A stretch of DNA of 64,000 bases from Sepioteuthis lessoniana (taxonomy: Eukaryota; Mollusca; Cephalopoda; Myopsida; Loliginidae). Position numbers and translations under genes: made by a program. Each line of letters starts with the position of its first letter. The stretch's first letter is position 1. Below the pieces are notes generated by a model that did not search any database, was not told the DNA's origin, and saw only the letters and a program-made list of their open reading frames with translations. Below are positions 44,131-55,809 of this stretch, piece by piece. The DNA lies in NCBI GenBank assembly GCA_963585895.1, contig OY757934.1, positions 31,463,923-31,527,922 of the forward strand, in the 5' to 3' direction.

Positions 44131-44285
44131 ATTTGCTCAACTCCTCTGCCATGAGTAGGAGCTGACACAAGGTCTCATTTTAAATAGAATACAACTGGCT
44201 TGAGTTCATCTTTTTCCTTCTAGACCAGTTGCCTTATCAAAGTTAAAGAGCTCATTCTGCCCTACTATTTACCCATAAAGAATAA
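44131..44285 (-). mobile_element. SINE-B 3' fragment, diverged
   Basis: CTCAACTCCTCTGCCATGAG, CTGACACAAGGTCTCATTTT, CCAGTTGCCTTATCAAAG and CTGCCCTACTATTTACCCAT. It stops at the central domain. Confidence 0.75.
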
Positions 44286-44291
44286 TAATTT

Positions 44292-44294
<3 letters not shown>

Positions 44295-44366
<72 letters not shown>
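44295..44366. repeat. (TA)n microsatellite
   Basis: TA repeat with one TGTATGTA interruption. Confidence 0.95.
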
Positions 44367-44370
<4 letters not shown>

Positions 44371-44669
44371 GTTATTAAATAAAGAAGATGAATTTTTTTA
44401 AACAAAGCAAAAATTTTTTTCCCTAAATTTTTACATAAATATAAACACTGCATTCTTTGGAATTGGTTAAGAGTAAAAATTAATTTAATCACACAGAAAT
44501 ACTTGTTTGGAGACTACTCAAATGGGCAGCTAATCAAAGAGTGTACCAGGCTTGAACAGAGGTTTTTCATCAACTTTTTGGTAACTGAGTGGGGCAAACC
44601 ATATGACATTTACAGAGAAGCATGTTTTAGTTAAAAAAAATGTTTACAAATGAGCTAAATTGTTTCAGA

Positions 44670-45545
44670 GAGTTTGATTCAACATGATGACAGGCCACCA
44701 GGCAGCCCCATGAATGCAAGCACACCTGAAATAGTAAAATCAATTAACATTGTCATTTTAGCTGACAGAAGAGTTAAAACAGAAGACAATTCTGAACAAG
44801 GAACTTCTGTGGATACAACATATAAATTATGCACAATGACCTTGCTTTTTCTAAAATCAGTCGTCATTGGTGTTCACCAGGACAATTCATGGCCTCATAC
44901 TACAGCAAGAACAGGGGAAATCAGTTATTTTAGTTGGAAACATGTAACGAGAGAGGAAACTTATCTCTTGGATCAAAGCACGTAAGACAATGCTTTGCAT
45001 GTCAAGCACTAGAAAATATGTCCACTTCTAGAGGCAGAAGTTATAGTGGGCCAATCTCATCTCTTGCGAAAAGAAATCTACCATGCATGTAAATTTCAAC
45101 AGGCCAGAACTTGCATAAAAGAGCATGCCAGCAGCAGAAGCGAGTTGTTGTTGTTCTTTGTGAACTGCTTTTTTGACCGAGAGAATGAACGAGTTGACCA
45201 GAGGTGTACTAAGGAAGGGCTGCTAGTCGCGTGTGATATTTTTAGTCAACTGAGGCTACCCAATTGTCTGGAGACTGGGCTGCTGCTCTAGTTCTACAAC
45301 AGAACAACTGTCAAATTCCTCTTTAAACACTAGATTTAGCCCCCTCTGATTTCCCTTTGTTTGGCTCCCTCAAAGAATTTCTGTGTAAAACAAAGTTTTC
45401 AAGTAATGATGAAATGAACACTATGAGTAAATTGTTAAAAACTCAGTCCAAAGATTTCTACGTTGAAGGACGACAAAAGCTTGTTCTTCAGTCATAAAAA
45501 TACATTCTAGAGAATGGAGATTACATTGTAAACTTAGACCAAATT
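44670..45545 (+). pseudogene. Mariner M5 transposase remnant
   Basis: N-terminal domain at ~44700-44850: STPEIVKSINIVILADRRVK, then a decayed recognition helix (EQGTSVDTTYKL). HQDNSWPHTTAR at ~44875 matches the block carrying the second catalytic Asp. The C-terminus at ~45340-45540 reads LAPSDFPLFGSLKEFLCKTK, FSSNDEMNT and ENGDYIVNLDQ. The middle is scrambled and shortened, with stops, so it is inactive. TIRs could not be placed. Confidence 0.8.
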
Positions 45546-45708
45546 TTTTTTTTTTCCGGGGTGAAATTTGAATTGTTTTATTCCAAAATTACCTGAAGAC
45601 CAGGGTTCAATCCTGTCAAATTTGTTAAGTTGTTCAAGTCAGCACTCAGTTGTGAAACAAACAGAGTGGCAAAATGAACTCCACTTGCGAAGGAGGACTA
45701 TCTATGGT

Positions 45709-45989
45709 ACTATTTACCAACCCCTCCGCTCGGGCAGGATATGACACAAGGTCAATTTTTAAGCGGAGTTTAAAAGGTTTGAATTCAGAGTTTTCCTTCT
45801 CCTAGACTAGTTGCCTAACCAAGGCTGAAGAACCTAGTCTGCCCTACTATTTACCCATAGCTGGAGGGAGAATAATTGGATTCATACCTTTCCCAAGGGT
45901 ATTAGTGCTATGTGATATGCAATCAGTATCATCCAGGATTTGAACTCGTATCGCCGTGTTCATTTCCTACGGCGATAATGACTACACCA
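45709..45989 (-). mobile_element. SINE-B with 17-bp TSD
   Basis: GGAGGACTATCTATGGT at 45692-45708 is exactly repeated at 45990-46006. The head is short by about nine bases (ends ACTACACCA). Confidence 0.94.
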
Positions 45990-46024
45990 GGAGGACTATC
46001 TATGGTGCACTGGAGCATCTCAAT

Positions 46025-46166
46025 GTGCACATGTGGGCAAGTCCATTGCATGGGCTGTGATTGGCTACAGGTAAAATGAGTGGAAGTAATTCTCTATATA
46101 TACCAGCTTCAGTTTAGCACTGTTGCAGGGACATTATGGCAATAAATAATATTATTATTCTACAAA
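46025..46166 (+). mobile_element. LTR-3-like fragment
   Basis: GCAAGTCCATTGCATGGGCT, ATTGGCTACAGG, TATATATACCAGCTTCAGTT and the end ATTATTATTCTACA follow the LTR-3 order, with a shortened middle. Confidence 0.6.
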
Positions 46167-46365
46167 TCCCAGGTTGAATCATACTAAAGACTCAAAAAAT
46201 GGTACTTGATGCCTCCTTGCTTAACACTCAGCATTATAAGGTATGTATTAAGGGTAAAGTGGAGCAATCCAGTGAAAGAAGTAGCACCTTCCCCTAGACT
46301 TTGGTGAGGTAGCTAATGAAAAAGGAGCCTTCAGGTCACCCTCGACAACGGTCACCAACTTTATT
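46165..46365 (+). mobile_element. SINE-C, head partly missing
   Basis: Starts in the B-box region (AATCCCAGGTTGAATC), body TTGCTTAACACTCAGCATTA, end CACCAACTTTATTTA. A second SINE-C follows head to tail. Confidence 0.83.
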
Positions 46366-46885
46366 TAGTGGCCTAGTGGGTTGAGTGTTTGCTAATGGCC
46401 TAAGAGACTAGAGTTCAATTCCAGGTTGAGTCATACCAAAGACTAAAAAAATGGTTCCAGATACCTCCTGGCTAAACATTCAGAATTATATGGTACATAT
46501 CAACTGTAAAGTGGAGCAATCCATGGAAAGGAGTAGCACCCTCCCCTACACCTCAGTGGAGGGGGTCCTTGTGGTCTAATGGTTAAAGCGATGGACTGCA
46601 GAATCGTAGTACGTGAGGTCGAACACCAGTCACGCTATTACGTTCACTTTTGGGCAAATACCCTTGGGAAAGGTATGAACCCCCTTATCCTCCCAGCTAT
46701 GGGTTAAATAGTACCACTACTGTTCTTCTAGGAGAATAGATTTGGCATTAAATAACCTACAAAGGTTGATATGCCATTAAACAAAGAAACCAAACCAAAC
46801 CAAACCAAACCAACCTACACCTCAGTGTTGTAGCTATTAGAAAGGGAGCCTTCGAGTTGCCTTTGACTACAGTTGCCAACTTTAC
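46366..46885 (+). mobile_element. SINE-C split by SINE-A
   Basis: Head GGCCTAGTGGGTTGAG, body to CCTACACCTCAGTG (46558). The end (GTAGCTATTAGAAAGGGAGC, GTTGCCAACTTTAC) resumes at 46828. Confidence 0.87.
46559..46813 (+). mobile_element. SINE-A, full length, with 14-bp TSD
   Basis: CCTACACCTCAGTG at 46545-46558 is repeated at 46814-46827. The sequence is near consensus from TCCTTGTGGTCTAATGG to the AAACC end. One of the least diverged copies here. Confidence 0.94.
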
Positions 46886-46891
46886 GTATAT

Positions 46892-46911
46892 ACATATATA
46901 TATATATATAT
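46892..46911. repeat. Short (TA)n tract
   Basis: TA repeat at the end of SINE-C. Confidence 0.85.
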
Positions 46912-47531
46912 AGTTTTTCTTATCCGGTAATTGTTTTAGGAAGAGATTATTAAATTATGTACTCAGCTAAATAATAACAGTTTTTATATGCCAATTTTAT
47001 ATTTTATAGTTTTGGAAATAAGTCAGCTAATCCATCCATAATCTCTCCAGGAAAATGAAAATAAGAATGTAAACTAATTTTTATTCAATTTTAACCCATT
47101 TTACATATCAATTTTAATGTAATCTAATTCTATGTAATTTACATTTTTAGATAACGGTTTGGCAATTTGCAAAATCATCTACCATTCTGCTTAGTTTTTT
47201 CAAATTCTTAAATATTCCAGGGAATTCATCTTTTTCTACCTTTCTATATTTTTCAGTTTAATTCTATGATATTAACACTTTTGTAATGATCTGAATTTTG
47301 AGAAAAACAATAAAAAGTTGTGTGACTAAATACTGGCTGGAGTAAGTACATTTTAATCCGGTTAAAAAGTTCCACTCATTCATTATGACCAAATGGAATA
47401 TTGCTTTTCCTAATTAAATGAAACTAGCATGACCCAAGGAAATTCCATAGAATGAAAAGACAAAACAAAAAATCCCCAAACAAACAAAAGGAGCTATTTA
47501 AGTAAGAAAGGATCATTTGTAATTTACTTTG
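46912..47531. other. AT-rich, nothing recognised
   Basis: No supported feature. Confidence 0.5.
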
Positions 47532-47772
47532 ATTTAATGAGTAGAGTGTTCGCCAATGGCCCAAGAGACCTGGGTTCAATTCTAGGTTGAGTCATACCAA
47601 AGACTCAAAAAATGGTACTTGATGCCTCCTTGCTTAACCCTCAGCATTATAAACTAAGGGTCAAGGGTAAAGTGGAGCAATCCAGGGGAAGGAGTAGCAC
47701 CCTCCCCTACACCTTGGTGTAGTAGGTATCAAAAAGGGACCCTTCGAGTCACCCTCGTCTATGATCGCCAAC
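47532..47772 (+). mobile_element. SINE-C
   Basis: AATGAGTAGAGTGTTCGCC, B-box-like GGTTCAATTCTAGG, TTGCTTAACCCTCAGC, CCCTACACCTTGGTGTAG and GATCGCCAAC. Confidence 0.88.
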
Positions 47773-47867
47773 TACATATAAATCCTATTGTTGCCTTTGC
47801 AATAAATAGTACAAAAATTTACAATAACAATCTATGTAATACTTAATACATATATCATTTGTTAGTA

Positions 47868-47985
47868 TTTGGTCTGGTTTCTCTGTTTTTAAAGGTACAT
47901 CAACCATTGTAGCAAAGTCATCCTTGCAGAACTTTAGTCATACTATTTAAACTATAGCTTGGATAATAAGGGATATTAGTATTCA
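47868..47985 (-). mobile_element. SINE-A 3' fragment, diverged
   Basis: GGTCTGGTTTCTCTGTTTTT, CATCAACCATTGTAG, CATACTATTTAAACTATAGC. Confidence 0.6.
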
Positions 47986-48129
47986 ATTCTATCAAAACTA
48001 AAAGAGCTCTTTTTCTTTTTCAGCTTTCAACAGCATGTTTTCAGAGTTTATCAGAACTTCAAACCTAATTGAATCTTCAGACCTCATCAGATAGCAAACC
48101 AACATACAATAACTTACATTTACTATGTT

Positions 48130-48427
48130 CATCATATTTACCCAACCCCTCCAATTGGGCAGGATATGACACAAGGTCAATTTTTAAGCGGAGTTTAACA
48201 GGTTTGAATTCAGAGTTTTCCTTCTCCTAGACTAGTTGCCTCACCAAGGCTGAAGAACTTAGTCTGCCCTACTATTTACCCATAGCTGGAGGGAGAATAA
48301 TAGGATTCATACCTTTCCCTAGGGTATTAGTGCAATGTGAAATGCAATCAGTCTCGTCAAGGACTTGAACTTGTGTCGCCGTGTCCATTTCCTGCGATGA
48401 TAGCCATTACACCATGGACACCTCCTA
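48130..48427 (-). mobile_element. SINE-B, full length, with 14-bp TSD
   Basis: ACATTTACTATGTT at 48116-48129 is repeated at 48428-48441. All modules are present, including the head complement (TTACACCATGGACACC). Confidence 0.93.
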
Positions 48428-48441
48428 ACATTTACTATGTT

Positions 48442-48710
48442 TATAACATCAAATCATTTCCTGGCACTCAGTTAAATGGTTTCAAGTATAGTAATTGGCT
48501 AAATTGTTCTACTTGACCCATAGATGGGACTCAAACAGGGACTACCACTGCAAGTCAGGGTGGACCTGGAAGTAATGGCAATGAAGGGGTACTCCACATT
48601 CCCTAAAGTTTCAGGATTGAAACCTCACCATTAGATGGTTTACTGTCATATACAGAACGCTCGTTGGAGATGGCCTTACTTCTCTGCAGAGATACAGTTA
48701 TAGTTAGGGG
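48442..48710 (-). mobile_element. SINE-D-like copy, body and partial head
   Basis: TTAAATGGTTTCAAGTATAG, GGACTACCACTGCAAGTCAG, GGGGTACTCCACATTCCC and CTGCAGAGATACAG. The head end is cut by LTR-3. Confidence 0.72.
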
Positions 48711-49046
48711 AATTCTATCGAAGGCTCAGTAGCAATGAGTCAGTGCTCACATGCACTGTAATGAATTATGAGTTGGAATGAGATTAAATGGACATTGGGA
48801 CATTCCACTATTCAAAAGTGGCCAAGTCCATTCCCTGGATAGTGATTAGTTGCTGGGCCAGTGAGTGGGCATATTAGTGTATATATATACCAGCTTGCTT
48901 CAGTCATGTTTCAGGTATTACAGGTTTGGTATTGAGTTACAGCCCATTCTACTTTTTGTTTGCCAGCCGGATGCTAGCTGGGGCCCCTGAGTTGGTAAGT
49001 GTTGTTATTCTTGTTTATTCTGCACATTAGAGCAGTGAGTTCTACA
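48711..49046 (+). mobile_element. LTR-3, solo LTR in plus orientation
   Basis: TAGGGGAATTCTATCGAAGG at the start, AAGTCCATTCCCTGGATAGT, TATATATATACCAGCTTGCT (TATA-type arrangement), GATGCTAGCTGGGG, and TTGTTATTCTTGTTTATTCT near the end GAGTTCTACA. Confidence 0.72.
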
Positions 49047-49236
49047 GTAGTAAAGGACTTAGAATGACCATTCAATTTTATTGCAATCAACATAACAAAA
49101 TAGGATGTATTTTGACTTTACAATCCTTCATTGAAACTGACCTTAATTGAACTGACTTGACTCATGGTATCTTTCCAGCTGTCTAACTGTTATACACTAC
49201 AAATAAAAGATTCATTCAATGTATTATTTAACTCTG

Positions 49237-49478
49237 GACAGTGGCATAAGGGTTAGAGTGTTCGCCAATAGCTCGGGAGACCAGGTTAAGACATACCAAA
49301 GACTCAAAATATGGTACTTGATGCCTCTTTACTTCTCACTCAGCATTATAAGGTACGGATGAAGGGTAAAGTGGAGCAAAAGTTAAAAGAATAATCCCCT
49401 CTCCTACACCTTGGTGGTGTAGCTATCGAAAAGGGAACCTTCAGGTCACCCTCTACTATGGTTGCCAACTAACATACT
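49237..49478 (+). mobile_element. SINE-C
   Basis: GGGTTAGAGTGTTCGCC with a B box shortened by a deletion, TCAGCATTATAAGGTACGGA, CCTACACCTTGGTGGTGTAG, GGTTGCCAACTAAC. Confidence 0.85.
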
Positions 49479-49892
49479 TACCTATTATTTAACACTTAGA
49501 CAAATTGATGATTTGAAACACTCCACTTAGGCCCTCACTGGGCTAGACAGGTAGTTGCAGAGGCCCGATCTGATCAATCAACTGGTCATATCAATCCTTA
49601 AATACCTAAATAATTGCCCTGAGTATATTCTTCGAAATGTGGCAGTACACCCACTCTCACCAAACACTGGGGTCATTCTGCTTTCAATCCCCTGACTGTA
49701 CTGCTTAGCTGGTTATCTTCAGATGACACAATTAATCACTACCTGCCCACAACAGTCACTGAGTACATAGATGTGACCAAACAATTAAGAAAGCAGAAAA
49801 AAATTGATGCAAACAAAGAATAAAACACTGCTTACAACAATAACAATATTTAGTAAAAAAGTGTCTTTAAAAATGGTACATGCATTCACCCA
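49479..49892. other. Unclassified, moderately GC-richer
   Basis: Nothing recognised. Confidence 0.4.
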
Positions 49893-50355
49893 TCCATATT
49901 TACCAACCCCTCCGCTCGGGTAGGATATGACACAAGGTCAATTTTTAAGCGGAGTTTAACAGGTTTGAATTCAGACTGATTGTATTTCATATAGCTCTAA
50001 TACCCTTGGGAAAGGTATGAATCCAATTATTCTCCCTCCAGCTATGGGTAAATAGTAGGGCAGACTAGGTTCTTCAGCCTTGGTGAGGCAACTAGTCTAG
50101 GAGAAGGAAAACTCTGAATTCAAACCTGCTAAACTCCGCTTTAAAAATTGACCTTGTGTCATATCCTGCCCGAGCGGAGGGGTTGGGTAAATAGGAACAG
50201 GTTTGAATTCAGAGTTTTCCTTCTCCTAGACTAGTTGCCTCACCAAGGCTGAAGAACCTAGTCTGTCCTACTATTTACCCATAGCTGGAGAATAACTGGA
50301 TTCATACCTTTCCCAAGGGTACTAGTGCTATGTGAAATGCAATCAGTCTCATCCA
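49893..50355 (-). mobile_element. SINE-B split by an inverted SINE-B
   Basis: 3' part at 49893-49975 and the remainder at 50196-50355 (to ATCAGTCTCATCCAGGATG). The tRNA-like head is missing. Confidence 0.88.
49976..50195 (+). mobile_element. SINE-B, 5' truncated, with 18-bp TSD
   Basis: AACAGGTTTGAATTCAGA at 49958-49975 is repeated at 50196-50213. The copy begins after the tRNA-like head (CTGATTGTATTTCATATAGC), typical of incomplete reverse transcription. Confidence 0.93.
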
Positions 50356-50704
50356 GGATGGGAAGTTTTAATCAGAAACCCAGTTCACAAATTAACAGTC
50401 AGACAGTTTATTGGCATTTCAAGTTAGCCAAAAGACTACTCAGTTTATTGTATAAATTTTCAGCTTTTCTATTTTTGCCTTCTAAAGTCTGGCATAAGGC
50501 AAGCTCAAATGGTGGTTATGTTTGCTTTTCTGAATCCTAAGTATTTTTTCATGAGTGTCATATTATGTTAGGCTTAGAATTTTTTTTAAAAATCTAGTGA
50601 AGGAATAAGAATAAGAAATGAATAAAGAGAAGAAAGTTGGGAGAAGAAAGATAAAAGCAAAAAAGAGATTAAAAGAAATCACAGAAAGAAAAGCCTTCTA
50701 AGGT
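50356..50704. other. AT-rich, nothing recognised
   Basis: No supported feature. Confidence 0.45.
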
Positions 50705-51290
50705 ATATGATTCTAAACTGAACTGTATTTATTGGTGAAGCTACCATTTTGGTGCTCACAGGAGTATGGATTCATCTCTTTGCTACCATCATACCCTATT
50801 CTAGGAATGGTAGTACCTATTATGATTCTAATCAGCCAACTAGTCAAATAGTTATATATAATATATATAAATAAATTGTAGCTATCATTTTGGTTCTCTG
50901 AAGAGTGTGGATTCATCTCTTTGCTACCATTACATCCTATTTCAGGAGTGGTAGTGCTTGTTATGCTTTCAAACAGTAAGTGAAATAAATCTCTTTGAGA
51001 TAATGTCTAAAATGATTGTGAAATTTGTGAAAACATTGATTCTTAAAACATTATTGCAATTAAATGTGACACATTTACATATTTGAAATGATTGTGAAAT
51101 TCCAAAGTGTTTACCTGTTTAAAATGGTTGTAAACTTTATCAATACTCTGGCTTGTAAAGCTTTGATATTGTAAATAAGGATGAAGTGTTTACTTGTTTA
51201 AAATGATTGTGATGATACATTTTTGTGCTGTATTAGAAACCATGATAGTTAAACTGACATTGTTGACATACCATAAAACCAGCCACCCAA
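50705..51290 (+). mobile_element. SINE-D-like copy with duplicated body
   Basis: Body words (GGATTCATCTCTTTGCTACC) occur twice, at about 50768 and 50909. They are followed by ~60-bp internal repeats (TTTAAAATGATTGTGA) and a tail TTGACATACCATAAAACCAG. The AACC-type end runs directly into the long repeat that follows. Confidence 0.65.
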
Positions 51291-54200
51291 CTAACTAATC
51301 AATCAACCAATAAGCCAACTAGCCTATTAACAAATTAACCAAGTAGCCAATTCACCCATAAACTAATCAACCAGCCAATTAACGAACCAATTAGTCAACT
51401 AACCAATCTACCAAGCAGCCAAGTAAACAATTAACAAATCAAACAATAATCCAATTAAAATATTCTGCTAACTAGTCAATTAGCTATTATACCTGCCAAC
51501 TAGCCAAATAACAAATCATCTCAACTAGTCAATTAACCCAACAGCAAATGAGCAAAAAACCATTCAACCCATCGATTAATCTGCTAACTAGCCAATCAAC
51601 CACTCACCCCCAGCTAGTCAACCAGCAACCTAACCAACCAATTATTCTACTAAACTAAACAACTAACCCAACAACCAAGAAGACCAAAAAAACATTTAAC
51701 CAATCTATGACAATCTACCTGCCAATTAAGCACTCACCCCAACAAACAAATCAACCAACCAAAGAACCAATGAGACAAACAATTAGCAAACATGTCAATT
51801 AACCAATTAACAAACCAATCTGTCAACTAGTCAATAAACATAACTAGATAACTAATCCAACAACTAAGGAGAAAAAACAATTAAACAAACAATTTATCTG
51901 CAACAATCTACAAGCAAATCAACCAAACTACCATTCAACTACTCAACCAATATGTCAACAAGCCAATTTATCAATTAATCAATATGCCACCCCAGCAACT
52001 AATCAATCAACCAATCAATTAACTGACTTTCCAACTAACCAATCTGTCAATTTAGCAATTAATCAATCTCTCACCCCTCCAATTAGCCAATTAACCATTT
52101 TGCTAACCAGGTAATTAATCAATCAACCAATCAGCCAAAAAGCCTCTAAAAAATAAAGTAACCTTCAACAAGCCAATTAACCAATGAGTCAAGATAATTT
52201 AACAATAAACCAATCTGCCAACCGGCTAATTAACCAATTTAGCAATTGCTCAATTTGCCGACTAGGCTTTTTAGCAATTAACCAATGAGTTAGCCAATTA
52301 AACAGTCTGCCCAATTGATCAATTTAGCAATTAACCAATCTTCCAAAATGCCAATCAACCAATCTGCCGATTTGACAATTTAGCAATTAACAAGCCAATT
52401 ATCCAACCTGAAAACTGGCCAATTAACCAATATAGCAATAACTCAATCTTGCCAAAGTAGACAATTAACCAATCTTCCAACTAGCTATTTAAATCAAACC
52501 AATCTGTTAACAAGCCAATTAACAAATTAAGCAACTAAGCAATCAACCAAACTGTTAACCAGCCAATTTAGTGATTAACCAATCTACCAAATAGATAATT
52601 TAGCAATGAGCCCACCAATTATCTAATCTTCCAAGTTGACAATTAACCAATCTGCTAACAAGACAATCTAGCCGTCAACCAATCTGCCAACAAGGAATTT
52701 GCCAACAAGGAATTTGCCAACAAGGCTGCCAACTAGCTAATTTAGCAATTAACCAATTTACCAACTTGATAATAGAGCAATGAGCCAGGAAATTATTCAA
52801 TATGAAAACCGGCAATTAGCTAATATGACAATTTGCTAACTAGCCAGTTTAGCAATTACTCAATCTAGCCAATTAGCCAATATTCCAAAAAGCCAATTGA
52901 CCAATTAATATATCTGCCAACTAGACAATAAAGCAACTATCTAGCTAATTAACAAATCTGCCAAATTGTAAACAATTGACCAGTTTAGCAATTTTCCAAC
53001 TTAACTATTTAACAATCATTTAACCAATCTTTTAAAAAATCAATCAATTTTGCAATCCACTAACAAGAAAATCTAGCATTTAAACTCTCTTCCAAAAAAA
53101 CAATCAACCAGTTTGCCAACCAGCCAATTTAGCCAACTAGTCTGTTTAGTAATAACTCAACCTAGCCAATTAACCAATGTTCCAAGTAGAAAATTTACCA
53201 ATTTGCTAACTAAACAATTTAGGAGTCAACCAATCTGCCAACAAGCCAATTAGCCAGTCAATTGGCCAAAGTGAAAACAGCCAAATAACCAATTTAGCAA
53301 TTTGCCAACTAGATAATTATCTGTCAACTAATCCAACAAAAAGAAAATTTAGACATTAATCAATGTACCAACTACCCAATTGACTAATTTAGCAATTTGC
53401 CAACTAGACAATTTAACAATTAACCAATCTTTAAAAAACAACAACCAATCTGCCAAGTTAGCAATTAACTAAACTGCCAATTTAGCAATGAGCTATCAAT
53501 GAAGTACAAAGTGGCAAAAGTGCAAACCATCCAATTAACTAATTAAGCAATTTTCCTACTAGACAATTTAGGAATCAATCAATTTTCTAACTAATCTACC
53601 AACTAGACAATAAACCAATGTTCCAAGTAGAAAATTAACCAATCTGCTAACTTGACGATTTAGCAGTCGACCAACCAATCTGCCAACAGGCCAATTAACC
53701 TATCAGCCAGTCAATTAACCTATCTAACCAACCAAAGTGAAAACATCCAAATAACCAATTTAGCAATTTGCCGACTAGATAATTATCAGTTAACCAATCT
53801 GCCAACAAGAAAATTTAGCTATTAACTAATGTACCAACTACCCAATTGACTAATTTAGCGATTTGCCATCTAGACAATTAAACAATTAACCAATCTTTAA
53901 AAAAACAACCAATCTGTCAGGTTAGCAATTAACCAAACTGCCAATTTAGCAATGAGCCACCCAATGAAGTACAAACTGGCCAAAGTGCAAACCATCCAAT
54001 TAACCAACTTAGCAATTTGCCAACTATACAATTTAGCAATCAACCAATTTTCTAAATAATCTACCAACTAGCCAATTTAGCAATTAATCTGCTGAATAGA
54101 CAATTTAGTAATTAATCAATCTGCCAACTAAACAATTTAGCAATCATTCTGACAATCAGCTTATTAACCAATGAGCCAACTAATCAACCAATAAGCCAGC

Positions 54201-54350
54201 CAACCAGCCAGTTGATTAATCAACTTATCTTCTAACTAGCCACCTAACCAATCTACCAGCCAATTAACTACTTATAATCAATTAACTAATCTATCAGCCA
54301 ACAAATGTACCAAACTGTCAATTAACTAATCTGTTATAATTGGACAGTCA
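51270..54350. repeat. ~3.1-kb degenerate CCAATTAACC-type repeat
   Basis: Almost the whole stretch is built from variants of CCAATTAACCAATCTGCCAA and CTAGCCAATTTAGCAATT. It is rich in A and C and poor in G on this strand. It starts exactly at the AACC-like end of the SINE-D-like copy. There is no open reading frame of note. Confidence 0.93.
53170..54070. repeat. Higher-order ~441-465 bp duplication inside the repeat
   Basis: CCAATGTTCCAAGTAGAAAA at 53174 recurs at 53615, and GAAGTACAAA at 53501 recurs at 53966. CAAAGTGAAAACA, GTACCAACTACCCAATTGAC and GTGCAAACCATCCAATTAAC occur in both copies in the same order. Confidence 0.85.
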
Positions 54351-54690
54351 GGTTCTACATTGGTAGCCTATCTAGAAGGATGAAGGAATATTTCCACCAT
54401 TTGTTGTTTTTGTATAAATTCATATATAAAGTATGATACGCATCCTTTTTTTGATGTGTATAACAAATTATTGGTATTAAGGTTTTCTTCATTCTCATTT
54501 TCCAAGAAATATTCTAATGAAGCATTTATGTTTGTTTTTTTTATTTAGCATTTATGTTTGTTTAGCATTTATGTTGTTTTTTTTATCAAAGTGAAGTTAT
54601 AACTTGATTTAAAAACTTTCCTCTTTAATCTCATTTATTAGAAGTTATAAATATTTTACAAAAAAAATATATTCTCTCTTTACAAAAATA

Positions 54691-55150
54691 TTAGGGTGAG
54701 TCAAAAGCTTTGCTATATTTTGGTACGTGCCGATTTATGCCATGTATATGATGTGACCAAAGCAGTTCAAGTAGTGGAAGGTACCTATTATAGTTAATAT
54801 ACTGACATGTAGCACATTACTTCATTGTATGTGCATAAAAAGTTGCACAGATAAATATGCAATTTACTCTAATCTGGAAAACCTATGCTTTATGATTTTG
54901 AACAGGGCCATAAAACCACAGAAGCAACTAAAAACATTTGATGTCCAAAACAGAGAAGGTGCTGTAGATCACAATATAGTAACCAGATAGATCAAGAAAT
55001 TTTGCTGAGAGAGCAAGAATGTTGATGATCAAGCAAGGTCAAGTAGGTCTAAAACAGTGGTTTCCAAGGTCATACTTTCAGTCATTGAAGCAAATCCAGT
55101 GAGTAGAATTAATCTTTTATGTTGAAGCCACAAATATTTAGAGAAGAGAG
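54691..55150 (+). mobile_element. Mariner M2 5' half
   Basis: TA (54689-54690) then TTAGGGTGAGTCAAAAGCTT. A decayed transposase N-terminus at ~54860-55130 has words corresponding to FEQGHKTTEATKN, GAVDHNIVTR and LMIKQGQVGLKQW. It is truncated at the 3' side. Confidence 0.75.
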
Positions 55151-55809
55151 AGATAAAAAGGAAACAATAGGTTGTTGTGTAATCTTAATGTCTACTGGGT
55201 TATTTGGAGGTAGGAATACATTCTGTCAAGTTTCCACTCAACAAGGACCAATATTTGTATTAGTATTACCATGGTATACCAATACTGAATAAATGAAAAG
55301 AAAAACAAGATAAGCTCATTTAAAAGTACAGAAAGATTTAATATATACATAACATACATACAAGTAGTATTGAGAAGAATTCAGAAATGTCTCAAAAGAT
55401 ATGCACTTATTAATTAATGAACAAGCAGTATGTGAAAGAAGCTACAAAAACAGAAAAACAGCTTATTTGAGATTGATGGACAGTAACATGGTAATAGCCA
55501 TGCTGGATTTATTGTTAAAAGGCAAGGCAGAAGACAATGTCTCAACTGTTCAAAGATCAGAGGCAAAAGAGAATGAGAATGGATTTTTGGTATTGTCATG
55601 TGACACTCTACAAAGTGACCAATGGACATGCCAGTTAGTTTTTTTAATAGTGCAGCACTGATACAACATATGCTAATCCAAATGCTATATTTACTGGAGA
55701 GCTAACCACAAACTAAAAACAACAGAAACAGTCATATATAAAAAGGTACCAAGTTAGATAACTCAAACTTCAACATAGTTGGTGTCTTCTAGTAAAGAAT
55801 ATAATTCTA
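55151..55809. other. Unclassified, AT-rich
   Basis: An 86-codon plus-strand frame (55401-55661) has no recognisable motif and is matched by a similar-length antisense frame. I do not call a gene. Confidence 0.45.

Noticed and set aside
44674-44985. 103-codon frame as a host DNA-binding protein
   Set aside because: The readable part is a mariner transposase N-terminal domain, and the rest of that transposase follows in broken form.
49501-49790. Possible coding exon because of higher GC
   Set aside because: No open frame of useful length and no recognisable domain.
51270-54350. Coding sequence of a low-complexity protein
   Set aside because: Stops occur in all frames at short intervals; the pattern is explained by a degenerate short repeat.
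55401-55661. 86-codon plus-strand frame as a small gene
   Set aside because: No motif, no start context that helps, an equally long antisense frame, and transposon remnants on both sides.
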